Below are positions 26,525 through 35,919 of a stretch of DNA of 64,000 nt, piece by piece. Every line of letters begins with the position of its first letter. The first letter of the stretch is position 1. Below the pieces are notes generated by a model. That model was not told where the DNA came from. It saw only the letters and a program-made list of their open reading frames with translations, and searched no databases. Origin of the DNA: Colwellia hornerae (lineage in GTDB: Bacteria; Pseudomonadota; Gammaproteobacteria; Enterobacterales; Alteromonadaceae); assembly GCF_007954355.1 (NCBI RefSeq), contig NZ_VOLR01000010.1:99074-163073 (forward strand), in the 5' to 3' direction. The translations under genes were made by a program, and so were the position numbers.

Positions 26525-27217
26525 ATGGAAATTTTAGCTGACTTTACGCAAAGAGCTATTGTGCACAGTGCATCATTAGATTGGTTAGCTTCTCCTATGC
26601 CAGGCGTAGACAGAAGACCCTTAGACCGAGTTGGCGGTGAAGTTGCCAGAGCAACATCGATAGTTAGATATGCTAAAGGAAGTAAATTTTCCGCCCATGT
26701 TCACACCGGCGGTGAAGAATTTATTGTACTTGAGGGGGTATTTCAAGATGAACACGGCGACTACCCTGTCGGCTCATACATTAGAAACCCACCACAATCG
26801 TCTCATACACCCCGCTCTGATGAAGGCTGCATTATCTTTGTAAAACTTTGGCAATTTCAGCCAGAAGATAGCAGCCATGTTTCTCTACAAACACAGCAAA
26901 TGTCTGCAACACCGACAGAAATACCAGGCGTTTCAATTATCCCCCTTCACCAAGATACAATCGAAGAGGTCGCTATTTTATCGTTTGAACCGAGCGCAAT
27001 AATGAATATTGTCGCGACTCGAGGGGCTGAAGTTTTAGTGTTGTCAGGAGAATTACACACAGCCAGTGATCTATTACCAAAGCACAGTTGGGTACGTTTG
27101 CCATTAGGCGATACCTTAACAGTAACTGCTGGTAGTGTTGGCGCAAAAATTTGGCTTAAGAGCGGTAATTTAACTGAGGTAAACAACCAAATTAAACGCG
27201 TGAAAGCGGCTGGTTAA
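26525..27217 (+). CDS. ChrR-like double-cupin protein
   Basis: A 230-residue protein with two cupin folds. The first has a complete metal site: SAHVHTGGEEFIVLEGVFQDEHGDYPVGSYIRNPPQSSHTP gives HxH, the Glu and the last His. The second (about 125-220) keeps the fold (GAEVLVLSGELHT) but lacks the HxH set. The arrangement is like the C-terminal part of ChrR anti-sigma factors and related stand-alone cupins used in oxidative-stress responses. There is no zinc-binding anti-sigma N-terminal domain, so it is probably an enzyme or sensor rather than an anti-sigma factor. It is in the GST direction with AGGA before the ATG. Confidence 0.75.
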   Translation: MEILADFTQRAIVHSASLDWLASPMPGVDRRPLDRVGGEVARATSIVRYAKGSKFSAHVHTGGEEFIVLEGVFQDEHGDYPVGSYIRNPPQSSHTPRSDEGCIIFVKLWQFQPEDSSHVSLQTQQMSATPTEIPGVSIIPLHQDTIEEVAILSFEPSAIMNIVATRGAEVLVLSGELHTASDLLPKHSWVRLPLGDTLTVTAGSVGAKIWLKSGNLTEVNNQIKRVKAAG

Positions 27218-27240
27218 TCGTTAATAGCACAGATAAATAT

Positions 27241-28185
27241 CTACCCTGTATATAACTGTTCAAAATTAGGAATAGCACGCTCCCAAATGGGGATGTCTTT
27301 TCCTAAATACTCACGAACCGCATCAAAAAATAGTCGCGTTCTAACGGGTAGGTCGCGATGTGGATATACTGCATAGATAGCGCCATACTCCATTAATCTA
27401 ACGTCGGTCAACAAAGGTACTAGACGCCCCTCTTTCACTTCATTATCAAGCACGAAAGCCGGCGCAACAAAAAACGCGCTACCTGATAAAGTCTTCATCA
27501 ATAAAACTTCAGCATCATTTGCCCTAAAAATACTGTTGAGTTTTTGTTCCTTGGCTTCACCATTTTTATCATAGTAGCGTACACCTTCGACTTTAAACGA
27601 GGTACTAGCGTAACTTGCCGCTGGTAATTGCGTTAAATCTTCAATAGTTTTAGGCATACCATAGTTAGTAATAAATGTTGGAGTCGCTAAAATTAACAAA
27701 CGGTTACGCGCTATTTTACGAGCAATTAATGACGAATCTTTAGGTTCGCCGATGCGAAATGCAAGATCAAATCCTTCTGAGACAATATCAATAACACGAT
27801 CATCTAAACGCAATTCCACTTCCACTTGCGGAAAACGCATCTGAAAATCGTTAATAACTGGCTGTAAGTAACGTTTACCAAATAAGGTAGAAGAGGTTAT
27901 TTTAAGGACTCCTTGTGGCTCCAAATGATAATTTTCTGCCATTCGTACCGTTTCGCCCAGTAATTCTCTAAGTTCGGCTGCTTTTTTAACCATCTCAGCG
28001 CCAGCAGCGGTTAAAGAAAATGAACGCGTAGTGCGATTAAGTAATCTAACCCCTAATTGCTCTTCAAGGCGGCTGAGCTGTTTAGAAATAACCGAGCGGT
28101 CAATATTACGAACTTCAGCCGCTTTAATAAAAGAGCCTTGCTCAACAACTTCAAGCAACATCAATAATCGACTAGTCGTATCCAT
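27241..28185 (-). CDS. LysR-family transcriptional regulator
   Basis: A 314-residue LysR regulator. The N-terminal winged helix-turn-helix is FIKAAEVRNIDRSVISKQLSRLEEQLGVRLLNRTTRSFSLT (about 18-58), and the rest is the periplasmic-binding-protein-like effector domain. It is divergent from a complete RND efflux operon with 120 bases between start codons; the gap carries a good LysR-type box. Many such regulators switch on the adjacent pump in response to a co-inducer (for example MexT with MexEF-OprN), which is the likely role here. Confidence 0.88.
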   Translation of the reverse strand: MDTTSRLLMLLEVVEQGSFIKAAEVRNIDRSVISKQLSRLEEQLGVRLLNRTTRSFSLTAAGAEMVKKAAELRELLGETVRMAENYHLEPQGVLKITSSTLFGKRYLQPVINDFQMRFPQVEVELRLDDRVIDIVSEGFDLAFRIGEPKDSSLIARKIARNRLLILATPTFITNYGMPKTIEDLTQLPAASYASTSFKVEGVRYYDKNGEAKEQKLNSIFRANDAEVLLMKTLSGSAFFVAPAFVLDNEVKEGRLVPLLTDVRLMEYGAIYAVYPHRDLPVRTRLFFDAVREYLGKDIPIWERAIPNFEQLYTG

Positions 28186-28207
28186 TTTTCATCACCATCA
28201 CAATCCT

Positions 28208-28230
28208 ATTGATGCCATTTTGGCACTAAT
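28208..28230. promoter_or_regulatory. LysR-type operator in divergent promoter
   Basis: TGCCA-TTT-TGGCA, a perfect 5-bp palindrome (28213-28225), is flanked by ATTGA and CTAAT to give an extended imperfect inverted repeat. It lies in the 120-base gap between the lysR and RND adaptor start codons, 75 bases before the adaptor ATG. Confidence 0.6.
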
Positions 28231-28304
28231 CAAATGCAAAATCTATGGTTTTTATCGACAGGTTTATTCCGTAAAATTGCGCTCAAATTAAAAGAGGTCT
28301 TATT

Positions 28305-29483
28305 ATGAATAAACATTTAATCGCAGTAGCTATTGCTATGGCAAGCTTAACTTTATTAGGTTGCTCAGAAGCGCCTAGTCAAAAAACCCAGCAACAACTA
28401 CAGTCGATTGATGTGGCAGAAGTGCTAGTCAAATCTGTACAAAATTGGCATACCTATACCACCCACTTAGAAGCTCCCGAGCAAGTTGCTTTGAAACCGC
28501 GTGTTTCTGGGGTAATAGAATCGATTGCTTTTAATGAGGGTCAGAAAATTAAAACGGGCGACCTCCTGTTTAAACTAGATGACCGACCCTTTTTAGCTAT
28601 TGTTGCTAGCCTTCAAGCACAAGTAAACAGTGCAAAAGCAGCATTTGACCAAGCTAAAAGTGAAGAAGAACGTGCAATACGTTTAACGCAGCGAAAAGCG
28701 ATATCGACTGAACAAGCAGAATCTCGCACCTCAACATTACGTCAGCGCGAAGCACAGCTAGCAGCGTTACAAGCACAATTAACAGCGGCGCAACTTGATT
28801 TAGAATTTACCGCCATTCGTTCACCTATCGACGGTATTATTTCTCGCGCTAACATTACCAAAGGCAACAACATTATTGCCGGACAAAGTGTGCTAACAAC
28901 AATTGTTTCTAATCAAGCGATGTTTGCTTACTTTGACATTGACGAGCGTACCTGGAATAGCGACTTTGCTAATATTAGCGCCTCCGATCAGCAAAAAGTC
29001 ATGATGCAAAAAGTAGGTCAAAGTGAGTTTGCTTACCAAGGCTATATTGATTTTATTGATAACCAAATAAATTCGGCAACCGGCACATTGCGGGTAAGAG
29101 CAGTATTTAATGAAGACAAAAACCAACTCCGCGCTGGCTCTTTTGCACGCATTAAATTGGCTGCTAATGCCATTACCGAAAAAATTATCGTGCCTTCGCG
29201 CGCTATTGGAACCGACTTAAAAAATAATTTTGTGTTAACTGTTGGTGAAAATAATATTTTGCAATATAAACTGGTTAAATTGGGCGAGCGTTACGGTAGT
29301 TTACAAGCAATTACTTCTGGGCTAAAAGCAACAGATGTTATTGCTGTTAATGGCCCTGCCCGCGTAGGTCCCGGCATGCCTGTCGCACCTAATAATGTCA
29401 CCATTGATAGTGCTGGTATTGCCTTTACTTTATCACCTGTTGCTGATGCCAGTTTAACGGCAAAACTAACGTCAGAAGAATAA
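28305..29483 (+). CDS. RND efflux periplasmic adaptor lipoprotein (MexE/AcrA type)
   Basis: A 392-residue adaptor. The signal peptide ends in the lipobox LLGC (Cys20), so it is lipid-anchored. The lipoyl halves (KPRVSGVIESIAFNEGQKIKTGDLLFKLD and FTAIRSPIDGIISRANITKGNNIIAG) flank an alpha-hairpin coiled coil (about 95-160), followed by beta-barrel and membrane-proximal domains (VPSRAIGTDLKNNFVLTVGENN). It is first of four co-directional genes. It links the pump encoded next to the outer-membrane factor of the same operon. AGAGG precedes the ATG. Confidence 0.9.
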   Translation: MNKHLIAVAIAMASLTLLGCSEAPSQKTQQQLQSIDVAEVLVKSVQNWHTYTTHLEAPEQVALKPRVSGVIESIAFNEGQKIKTGDLLFKLDDRPFLAIVASLQAQVNSAKAAFDQAKSEEERAIRLTQRKAISTEQAESRTSTLRQREAQLAALQAQLTAAQLDLEFTAIRSPIDGIISRANITKGNNIIAGQSVLTTIVSNQAMFAYFDIDERTWNSDFANISASDQQKVMMQKVGQSEFAYQGYIDFIDNQINSATGTLRVRAVFNEDKNQLRAGSFARIKLAANAITEKIIVPSRAIGTDLKNNFVLTVGENNILQYKLVKLGERYGSLQAITSGLKATDVIAVNGPARVGPGMPVAPNNVTIDSAGIAFTLSPVADASLTAKLTSEE

Positions 29484-29492
29484 GAGTTAACC

Positions 29493-32400
29493 ATGAATTT
29501 TTCCCATTTTTTTATACAACGCCCGATATTTGCAGCGGTCTTGTCATTTGTCATTCTGCTAGCTGGTGGACTTTCACTTTTTCAACTACCCGTTAGTGAA
29601 TACCCGGGTGTCGTGCCACCAACCGTAGTGGTTACGGCAAATTACCCAGGGGCAAACCCTTCGGTTATTGCACAAACAGTGGCAACGCCACTTGAGCAAG
29701 AAATCAACGGCACTGAAAACATGCTATACATGTTTTCACAGGCCACCGGCGATGGTCGTATGACCTTAACGGTGACGTTTGCTCTTGGAACTGATCTAGA
29801 TCGCGCGCAAGTACAAGTACAAAATAGTGTTAACAGTGCATTGTCTCGCTTACCAGAAGAAGTACAACGTCTGGGTGTGGTTGCAGAAAAATCATCGCCT
29901 GATTTAGCTATGGTGGTGCATTTATATTCACCTCAAGAAAGCCATGATACCGCATATTTATCTAATTACGCCGATCTCTACATTAAAGATAAAATCTCCC
30001 GCTTACCCGGCGTTGGTGATATAAAATTATTTGGTGGTGGTCAATATTCAATGCGCGTTTGGCTTAACCCAGATGCATTAGCGGCACGTGAATTAACCGC
30101 AACCGATGTTATTAATGCGTTACGTGAGCAAAACCAACAAGTTGCTGCCGGTAGTTTAGGCTCTCAACCTGCTGCTAACGACAGTCAATTTCAAGTATTA
30201 CTCAATGTAAAAGGCCGCCTTGACAACATTGAAGAGTTTGAACAAGTTATTATTAAAGTCGGCGAACAAGGCCAGCTTACGCGATTAAAAGATGTCGCGC
30301 GTGTTGACCTTGGGCAAAATACTTATGCCTTGCGTGCTATGTTAGACGGGCAACCCGCTTTAGCTATGCCAATTTTTCAACGACCGGGTTCTAATGCTAT
30401 TGAGTTATCAGATCAAGTACGGGCAACCATGGCGTTATTATCTGAAGACTTCCCTGCTGGTGTCGAATACGACATTGTCTACGATCCCACTATTTTCGTC
30501 CGTGATTCTATCGATGCAGTAATAACCACCTTAATTGAAGCCATTGTTTTAGTTGTAATTGTGGTAATACTGTTTTTACAAACATGGCGTGCATCAATTA
30601 TCCCGTTAATTGCCGTACCCGTGTCATTAATTGGTACCTTTGCAGTAATGCAGTTACTTGGCGTATCAATTAACACCCTATCACTCTTTGGTTTAGTACT
30701 GGCGATAGGTATTGTCGTCGATGACGCTATTGTTGTCGTTGAGAATGTTGAGCGCAATATCGAAAAAGGGTTAAGCCCTTTAGAAGCAACACGTGTTGCC
30801 ATGACAGAAGTCACCGGACCTATTATCGCTATCGCCCTAGTATTAAGTGCGGTATTTATACCAACGGCATTTATTAGTGGTGTATCGGGTCAATTTTATA
30901 AACAATTTGCCTTAACGATTACGATATCAACGATAATATCGGCCTTTAACTCTTTAACGTTATCGCCAGCATTAGCGGCATTGTTATTAAAATCACACGA
31001 CAGTAAACCAGACCGATTAACACGCCTACTGAATAAGCTTTTTGGCCGTTGGTTATTCGCGCCTTTTAACCGAGTTTTTGAACGTGGTAGTCATGGTTAT
31101 CAGAAACTGGTTAAAAAATTAATGCGTATGAGTGTTATTGTTATTGTTGCCTATATCGCACTCTTGGGTGGAACCGTACAGTTATTTAGTAGTGTGCCCG
31201 GTGGCTTTATTCCAGCACAAGATAAACAATATCTTATCGCTATTGCTCAATTACCTGATGCGTCAAGTCTTGACCGTACCCATGCTGTGGTAAGAGAAAT
31301 GGAAAAAATTGCTCTAGATATACCCGGTGTTGCTCATACGGTTGCTTTCCCAGGACTGTCGGTAAATGGTTTTACTAACAGCCCTAATAGCGGCATTGTT
31401 TTTGTTCCACTCGATGCCTTTGCCCTGCGCACTGACCCTAGTAAATCAGCTATGGCAATTGCGGCACAATTGAATCAGCGTTTTACTGCCATAGATGAAG
31501 CCTTTGTTGCAGTATTTCCGCCACCACCGATCCAAGGTTTAGGCACCACAGGTGGCTTTAAATTACAAATTGAAGACCGAGGTAATAAAGGCTTTGAAGC
31601 ATTATTTAATAGCCTACAGGCTGTTATCGACAAAGCAAGACAAGACCCTGCATTGGTAGGACTGTTTTCAAGTTTTAGAATTCAAGTTCCGCAAATGGAT
31701 ATAGATATTGACCGTGAACAAGCCTTAATACAAGGCATTCCCCTTGATGAAGTCTTTAATGCCCTACAAATCTATTTAGGCTCGGTTTATGTCAATGACT
31801 TCAATATGTTTGGTCGTACTTATCAAGTGAAAGCGCAAGCAGAAGCTGAGTTTCGCCAAGACCCTGATCAGATATTAAACCTAAAAGTGCGCAATCGCCA
31901 TGGTGATATGGTGCCGTTAGGCTCTGTTTTAACCGTAACGCCAACAACAGGTCCAGACCGTGTAATGCATTACAATGGTTACCCAAGTGCTGAACTTAAT
32001 GGTAGCCCTGCCCCTGGTTACAGTTCAGACCAAGCACAAACGGCAATAGAAACTATATTGGCCAATATCCTACCCAAAGGTATTGCTTATGAATGGACAG
32101 AAGTGACTTACCAACAAATATTAGCGGGTAACACTATGGTGTATGTTTTTCCACTAGTGGTGCTTTTAGTCTTTATGGTTTTAGCCGCACAATATGAAAG
32201 CTTGCGTTTACCCTTAGCAATAATTCTTATTGTACCTATGACTATTTTCTCTGCTTTGTTAGGTGTTTGGCTCGTTGGTTCAGACAACAATATTTTCACC
32301 CAAATTGCGTTAATTGTTCTGGTCGCACTGGCCTCGAAAAATGCTATTTTAATGGTGGAGTTTGCTAAAGATCAAAACGAGCAAGGCTTATCTCACTTTG

Positions 32401-32636
32401 ACGCTATTATTGAGTCATGTAAGCTACGTTTACGTCCAATACTCATGACTTCGATAGCCTTTACAGCGGGTGTGCTACCGTTAGTTTTTGCCACGGGTGC
32501 TGGAGCAGAAATGCGCCATGCTATGGGTAATGCGGTGTTCTCAGGCATGATAGGTGTTACGGTATTTGGCCTGCTTTTTACGCCAGTATTTTATATTTTA
32601 GTGACTAAGACTAAACAAAAAAAGGTTGAGGAGTAG
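29493..32636 (+). CDS. RND efflux pump, HAE1 family (MexF/AcrB-like)
   Basis: A 1047-residue hydrophobe/amphiphile efflux pump. It begins with the family signature FFIQRPIFAAVLSFVILLAGGLSLFQLPVSEYP and has the helix-4 proton-relay motif GIVVDDAIVVVENVERN. The two large periplasmic domains contain the MexF-like stretches GTENMLYMFSQATGDGRMTLTVTF and FPPPPIQGLGTTGGFKLQIEDRG. It works as a trimer exporting drugs or toxic metabolites. It lies 9 bases after the adaptor gene and 3 bases before the outer-membrane factor gene, so the three form one transcript. It is closer to MexF than the other pump in this window. Confidence 0.93.
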   Translation: MNFSHFFIQRPIFAAVLSFVILLAGGLSLFQLPVSEYPGVVPPTVVVTANYPGANPSVIAQTVATPLEQEINGTENMLYMFSQATGDGRMTLTVTFALGTDLDRAQVQVQNSVNSALSRLPEEVQRLGVVAEKSSPDLAMVVHLYSPQESHDTAYLSNYADLYIKDKISRLPGVGDIKLFGGGQYSMRVWLNPDALAARELTATDVINALREQNQQVAAGSLGSQPAANDSQFQVLLNVKGRLDNIEEFEQVIIKVGEQGQLTRLKDVARVDLGQNTYALRAMLDGQPALAMPIFQRPGSNAIELSDQVRATMALLSEDFPAGVEYDIVYDPTIFVRDSIDAVITTLIEAIVLVVIVVILFLQTWRASIIPLIAVPVSLIGTFAVMQLLGVSINTLSLFGLVLAIGIVVDDAIVVVENVERNIEKGLSPLEATRVAMTEVTGPIIAIALVLSAVFIPTAFISGVSGQFYKQFALTITISTIISAFNSLTLSPALAALLLKSHDSKPDRLTRLLNKLFGRWLFAPFNRVFERGSHGYQKLVKKLMRMSVIVIVAYIALLGGTVQLFSSVPGGFIPAQDKQYLIAIAQLPDASSLDRTHAVVREMEKIALDIPGVAHTVAFPGLSVNGFTNSPNSGIVFVPLDAFALRTDPSKSAMAIAAQLNQRFTAIDEAFVAVFPPPPIQGLGTTGGFKLQIEDRGNKGFEALFNSLQAVIDKARQDPALVGLFSSFRIQVPQMDIDIDREQALIQGIPLDEVFNALQIYLGSVYVNDFNMFGRTYQVKAQAEAEFRQDPDQILNLKVRNRHGDMVPLGSVLTVTPTTGPDRVMHYNGYPSAELNGSPAPGYSSDQAQTAIETILANILPKGIAYEWTEVTYQQILAGNTMVYVFPLVVLLVFMVLAAQYESLRLPLAIILIVPMTIFSALLGVWLVGSDNNIFTQIALIVLVALASKNAILMVEFAKDQNEQGLSHFDAIIESCKLRLRPILMTSIAFTAGVLPLVFATGAGAEMRHAMGNAVFSGMIGVTVFGLLFTPVFYILVTKTKQKKVEE

Positions 32637-32639
32637 CCA

Positions 32640-34076
32640 ATGATTAAGTTACTTACCTCTTGGTTAACAGCCAAGCAATTTAGTGCTAAACCGCTAAAAA
32701 CCAAATTAACGATTAGTGTCGTTTTAGTTGCCAGCTTATTATCAGCATGTGCCAGCAAAATTGATGAGCAACAGCACCAACAATTGATGAAAAGTTTTAT
32801 TACTGATACTGAAATAGCCACACAGTTGACCGGTCAAGACGAGATAAATTGGTGGCAACAACTCAACTCAGTTCAATTGAATCAATTGGTTAAAGATGCA
32901 CTGGCCAATAACCATGACTTAAAAACAAGTCAGTTACAGTTACAAAGTGCTCTAGCTAAATTAAGGGTAGAAAAGAGTGATTTCCTCCCCCAAGGTGGGC
33001 TTGAGATTGGTGCGCAACGCACTAGCATCGCTGATAACATCAGTCGCCAATCAAGTGCTAATCTAGCCTTAAATTGGCAACTCGATTTATTTGGTCGTAT
33101 TAATGCCTTAGTTGATGCGGCTAATGCATCAGCGATGAGCCAAGCTGAACAATTACGCGCCTTGCAAATCGAAGTGATTTCATCGGTTGTTAAAGGTTTC
33201 ATGAGTTATCAGGGCAATATGCAAAAGCAACAGATTATTAGTCTGCAAGTTGCCGCGCTTAAAAAAAGTATCTTGGTTCTTTCAGCACAGGTTGAAGAAG
33301 GCATTGCTAACGAACTTGACTTAAATCGCACTCGTGCTCAGTTAAGTCAACAACAAGCCTTATTACCTGAAACAAGTTATGCATTATATAAAGATTTATC
33401 AACGCTAGCCTTATTAACGGGTCGTTTAAGCGGTGATATAAAGCTGACTAATGAACAAAAGATTTTTGACTTACCCTTTGAGGTCACTTTAGCGCAACCC
33501 AGCTCGGCTATAGCTTTACGTCCCGACATTAGCCAAGCCTTATATCAATTTAGCCAAGCTAATTCTTTAAGTGTAGCAGCAAGTAAAGCGTTGTTACCCG
33601 ACATTAGTTTAAGCGCCTTTGTTGGTGTGCTAAGCCTTGGCAGTAGTCAATTAAGTAATAGCCAGCAACAATGGCAAATCGCGCCACAAATACAATGGTC
33701 ATTATTAAGCTATCCAGCGCTATTGGCGCAGCGTGACGCGCAGCAATATTTAAGTGAAGCGGCTTACAGCCAATACCAGCAGGTTGTTTTAGCGGCTATT
33801 AATGACAGTGAACTATCGTTACAATTGCTAACAAAGCACCTTAAACAAAAACGCTTTGCGGATAAACGTTTTCAATTTGCCCATCAGGCTTTTATGCAAG
33901 CTAACGCTATGTATCAAGAGGGACAAATCCCTTACTTAGAGTTGTTAGATGCGCGGCAGGATGTTTTAATAGCCCAAGAAAATGCAGTAAACGCGACCAT
34001 TTCTTCATCTCTCGCCAAAGTAAGTGCCTATCAGGCTTTTAATGGTCGATGGAGTTACGGTTTAATCACCTTGTAA
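32640..34076 (+). CDS. Outer-membrane efflux factor (TolC/OprN-like, NodT family lipoprotein)
   Basis: A 478-residue outer-membrane channel protein of the RND outer-membrane lipoprotein group. The signal region (about 22-41) ends in the lipobox LLSAC. The body shows the duplicated helical-barrel repeats typical of the family: NHDLKTSQLQLQSALAKLRVEKSDFLPQ, then LNWQLDLFGRI, and a second half with ALRPDISQALYQFSQANSL and EGQIPYLELLDARQDVL. It completes the tripartite pump. Ribosome site GGAG lies at the end of the pump gene. Confidence 0.88.
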   Translation: MIKLLTSWLTAKQFSAKPLKTKLTISVVLVASLLSACASKIDEQQHQQLMKSFITDTEIATQLTGQDEINWWQQLNSVQLNQLVKDALANNHDLKTSQLQLQSALAKLRVEKSDFLPQGGLEIGAQRTSIADNISRQSSANLALNWQLDLFGRINALVDAANASAMSQAEQLRALQIEVISSVVKGFMSYQGNMQKQQIISLQVAALKKSILVLSAQVEEGIANELDLNRTRAQLSQQQALLPETSYALYKDLSTLALLTGRLSGDIKLTNEQKIFDLPFEVTLAQPSSAIALRPDISQALYQFSQANSLSVAASKALLPDISLSAFVGVLSLGSSQLSNSQQQWQIAPQIQWSLLSYPALLAQRDAQQYLSEAAYSQYQQVVLAAINDSELSLQLLTKHLKQKRFADKRFQFAHQAFMQANAMYQEGQIPYLELLDARQDVLIAQENAVNATISSSLAKVSAYQAFNGRWSYGLITL

Positions 34077-34091
34077 AATTTGAGTTTTTTT

Positions 34092-35120
34092 ATGTTAACT
34101 ACTGAGATATTGCCAAACATTGACCGACCTACTTCTATGCGAGCTATAGTGCTCGCAAAGGCAAGTGAACAAATTCGTTTATCTGACGTGCAATTGCCGT
34201 TACCTGAATGCGATGAACACGAGCTATTAGTTAAGGTGGAATATGTAGGTCTCAATCCTATTGATGCACATTTTGCTAAAACAGGATTTTCTCAGTGGCA
34301 ATACCCTCATATCCTTGGATTAGATGCTGTTGGTATAGTCGTTCAAGCTAAAAAAGGTCTGTTTCCCAATATTGGCGATCGCGTTATGTGGCATGCCAAT
34401 ATTGGTCAACAAGGGGTGCTGAGTGAATACGCTAAAGTGCCTAACTTTGCCGTTTCGGTTGTGCCAGCAAATGTAATGGCAAGTGAAGCGGCGACCCTAC
34501 CTTGTGCCGGTATGACGGCTTTAATTGCTTTAGATAAATTACAAATAGTGCAAGGTGATACTATTTTAATTGAAGCGGGTGCGGGTGCTGTTGGGCAATT
34601 TGCTATTCAATTTGCCAAGGAGCGTGGTGCAGATGTTTTTACCACCGCGGCTAAACATAATCATAAATTAGTAAAGAAACTCGGTGCTGATGCAATATTT
34701 GATTACCACGATAAAAAGCTTTGTCAAAAAATTCGCCTAGCATTAGGACCACAAGGTTTTGATGCAGTGCTTGACTCTGTTGGTGGTGACTCAACAATGC
34801 GTAATATTGAGCTAATGAGGTTTTGTGGTCGTATCGCTTGCTTGCGTCCCTTGCCTAACATTGACCAAGAGCTCATGTTTAGAAAAGCGCCCAATATCGG
34901 CATAGTATCACTCGCTGGTGCGTGGTTAGCAAATAGCTTATGTGCACAACAAAAAATGAGTTTTATGAGTAATCAATTACTTGATGCGCTAGCAAAAGGT
35001 AGTATTCAAACGCCTGATATTACCCTAATTGAATTTAACGCTGAGCAGATTTCTCGTGCCCTGCACACACAAGTCAATGGAGGTTTCACCGGTAAACAAG
35101 TGGTAAAAATATTTGCCTAA
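34092..35120 (+). CDS. Zinc-type alcohol dehydrogenase-like / quinone oxidoreductase
   Basis: A 342-residue medium-chain dehydrogenase/reductase. Catalytic GroES-like domain about 15-125 (GLNPIDAHFAKTGFSQWQYPHILGLDAVGIV) followed by a Rossmann domain (GDTILIEAGAGAVGQFAIQFAKERGADVFTTA). The cysteines of the structural zinc are missing, as in NADPH-dependent quinone oxidoreductases. ATG at 34092 is chosen; ATG at 34137 (MRAIVLAK) is an alternative, and neither has a strong ribosome site. It lies 15 bases after the outer-membrane factor, so it is probably in the LysR-controlled efflux operon, perhaps reducing a quinone or enone that the pump also exports. Confidence 0.82.
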   Translation: MLTTEILPNIDRPTSMRAIVLAKASEQIRLSDVQLPLPECDEHELLVKVEYVGLNPIDAHFAKTGFSQWQYPHILGLDAVGIVVQAKKGLFPNIGDRVMWHANIGQQGVLSEYAKVPNFAVSVVPANVMASEAATLPCAGMTALIALDKLQIVQGDTILIEAGAGAVGQFAIQFAKERGADVFTTAAKHNHKLVKKLGADAIFDYHDKKLCQKIRLALGPQGFDAVLDSVGGDSTMRNIELMRFCGRIACLRPLPNIDQELMFRKAPNIGIVSLAGAWLANSLCAQQKMSFMSNQLLDALAKGSIQTPDITLIEFNAEQISRALHTQVNGGFTGKQVVKIFA

Positions 35121-35130
35121 GAGTTTTATT

Positions 35131-35155
35131 TAGCCCGTTTGCTGGCTACTTTTTT
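35131..35155 (+). terminator. Short terminator after the efflux operon
   Basis: TAGCC / GGCTA stem (35131-35148) with an 8-base loop and a run of six T soon after. It overlaps the stop codon of the convergent solute-binding protein gene. Confidence 0.5.
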
Positions 35156-35919
35156 GAGTGCCAATCTGAGATACCATAACGCTGCAATATTTTTGATAGT
35201 TGCCCTTTAGCTCTTAATTGCCTTAAGCCTTTATCAAAGGCACTAATATATTTAAGCTCAGTGTCAGGCGCAAAGCCGATATAAAGAGGAACAAAGATAC
35301 CTTGGGTACCGGCATATTGTAAGTTAGTAATTTTTTTATTCTGAATTTCATATTCAACATTAAAACGCGAATCAAGCAGCACTGTTATTCGCTGCTTACT
35401 GAGCATTTTTAAAGCACTAGGTAACGGCTTATCTCCCGAGGCTAAAAATATAAAGTCACTCGAAGTTTCTTTTAGGAGACTTACTGCACTCCCGTATTCA
35501 TAGCCATTAATGAGGCCAAGAATATTGCCCTGCTCGATAAAGTTTTTAAGGTTTTCTACCGTAGAGAATCTCCATTTAGTTTCGTTACTAACATAAAAGT
35601 CATTATACAAGCCGCCATAAACTTGTTGGCTCTGCCTTAAATCAAAAGCTTCAATATGTTCTTTTGTTAAAGCGAGGACCATATCTAACTTTGATTGTTG
35701 AAGAAGCCTTAATGAACGGGCCAGCGGCATAAGGGTAAAGTTAATATCATAGCCTTGAGCTTCAGCAATTTCATTGATGATTTCAATTAATATACCTGGC
35801 TTATCATCCTCATTACAAATGTAAGGACACCATTCGTCTGAAGCAATGTTTAAGGTGTCATTTGCCCCAACATGCAATGACCATAATAAAACAATAAAAA
35901 ATATATATTTATACGACAT
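35146..35919 (-). CDS. Periplasmic amino-acid-type solute-binding protein (SBP_bac_3)
   Basis: A 257-residue secreted protein: signal peptide about 1-18 (ending HVGA), then the family-3 binding-protein fold (LNIASDEWCPYICNEDDKPGILIEIINEIAEAQGYDINFTLMPLARSLRLLQQSKLDMVL). Two cysteines in WCPYIC could form a disulfide. No permease or ATPase gene is nearby, so it may be an orphan receptor or borrow another transporter; many marine Alteromonadales carry such stand-alone proteins. It is convergent with the efflux operon and upstream-divergent from pxpA across a 640-base gap. Confidence 0.8.
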   Translation of the reverse strand: MSYKYIFFIVLLWSLHVGANDTLNIASDEWCPYICNEDDKPGILIEIINEIAEAQGYDINFTLMPLARSLRLLQQSKLDMVLALTKEHIEAFDLRQSQQVYGGLYNDFYVSNETKWRFSTVENLKNFIEQGNILGLINGYEYGSAVSLLKETSSDFIFLASGDKPLPSALKMLSKQRITVLLDSRFNVEYEIQNKKITNLQYAGTQGIFVPLYIGFAPDTELKYISAFDKGLRQLRAKGQLSKILQRYGISDWHSKK

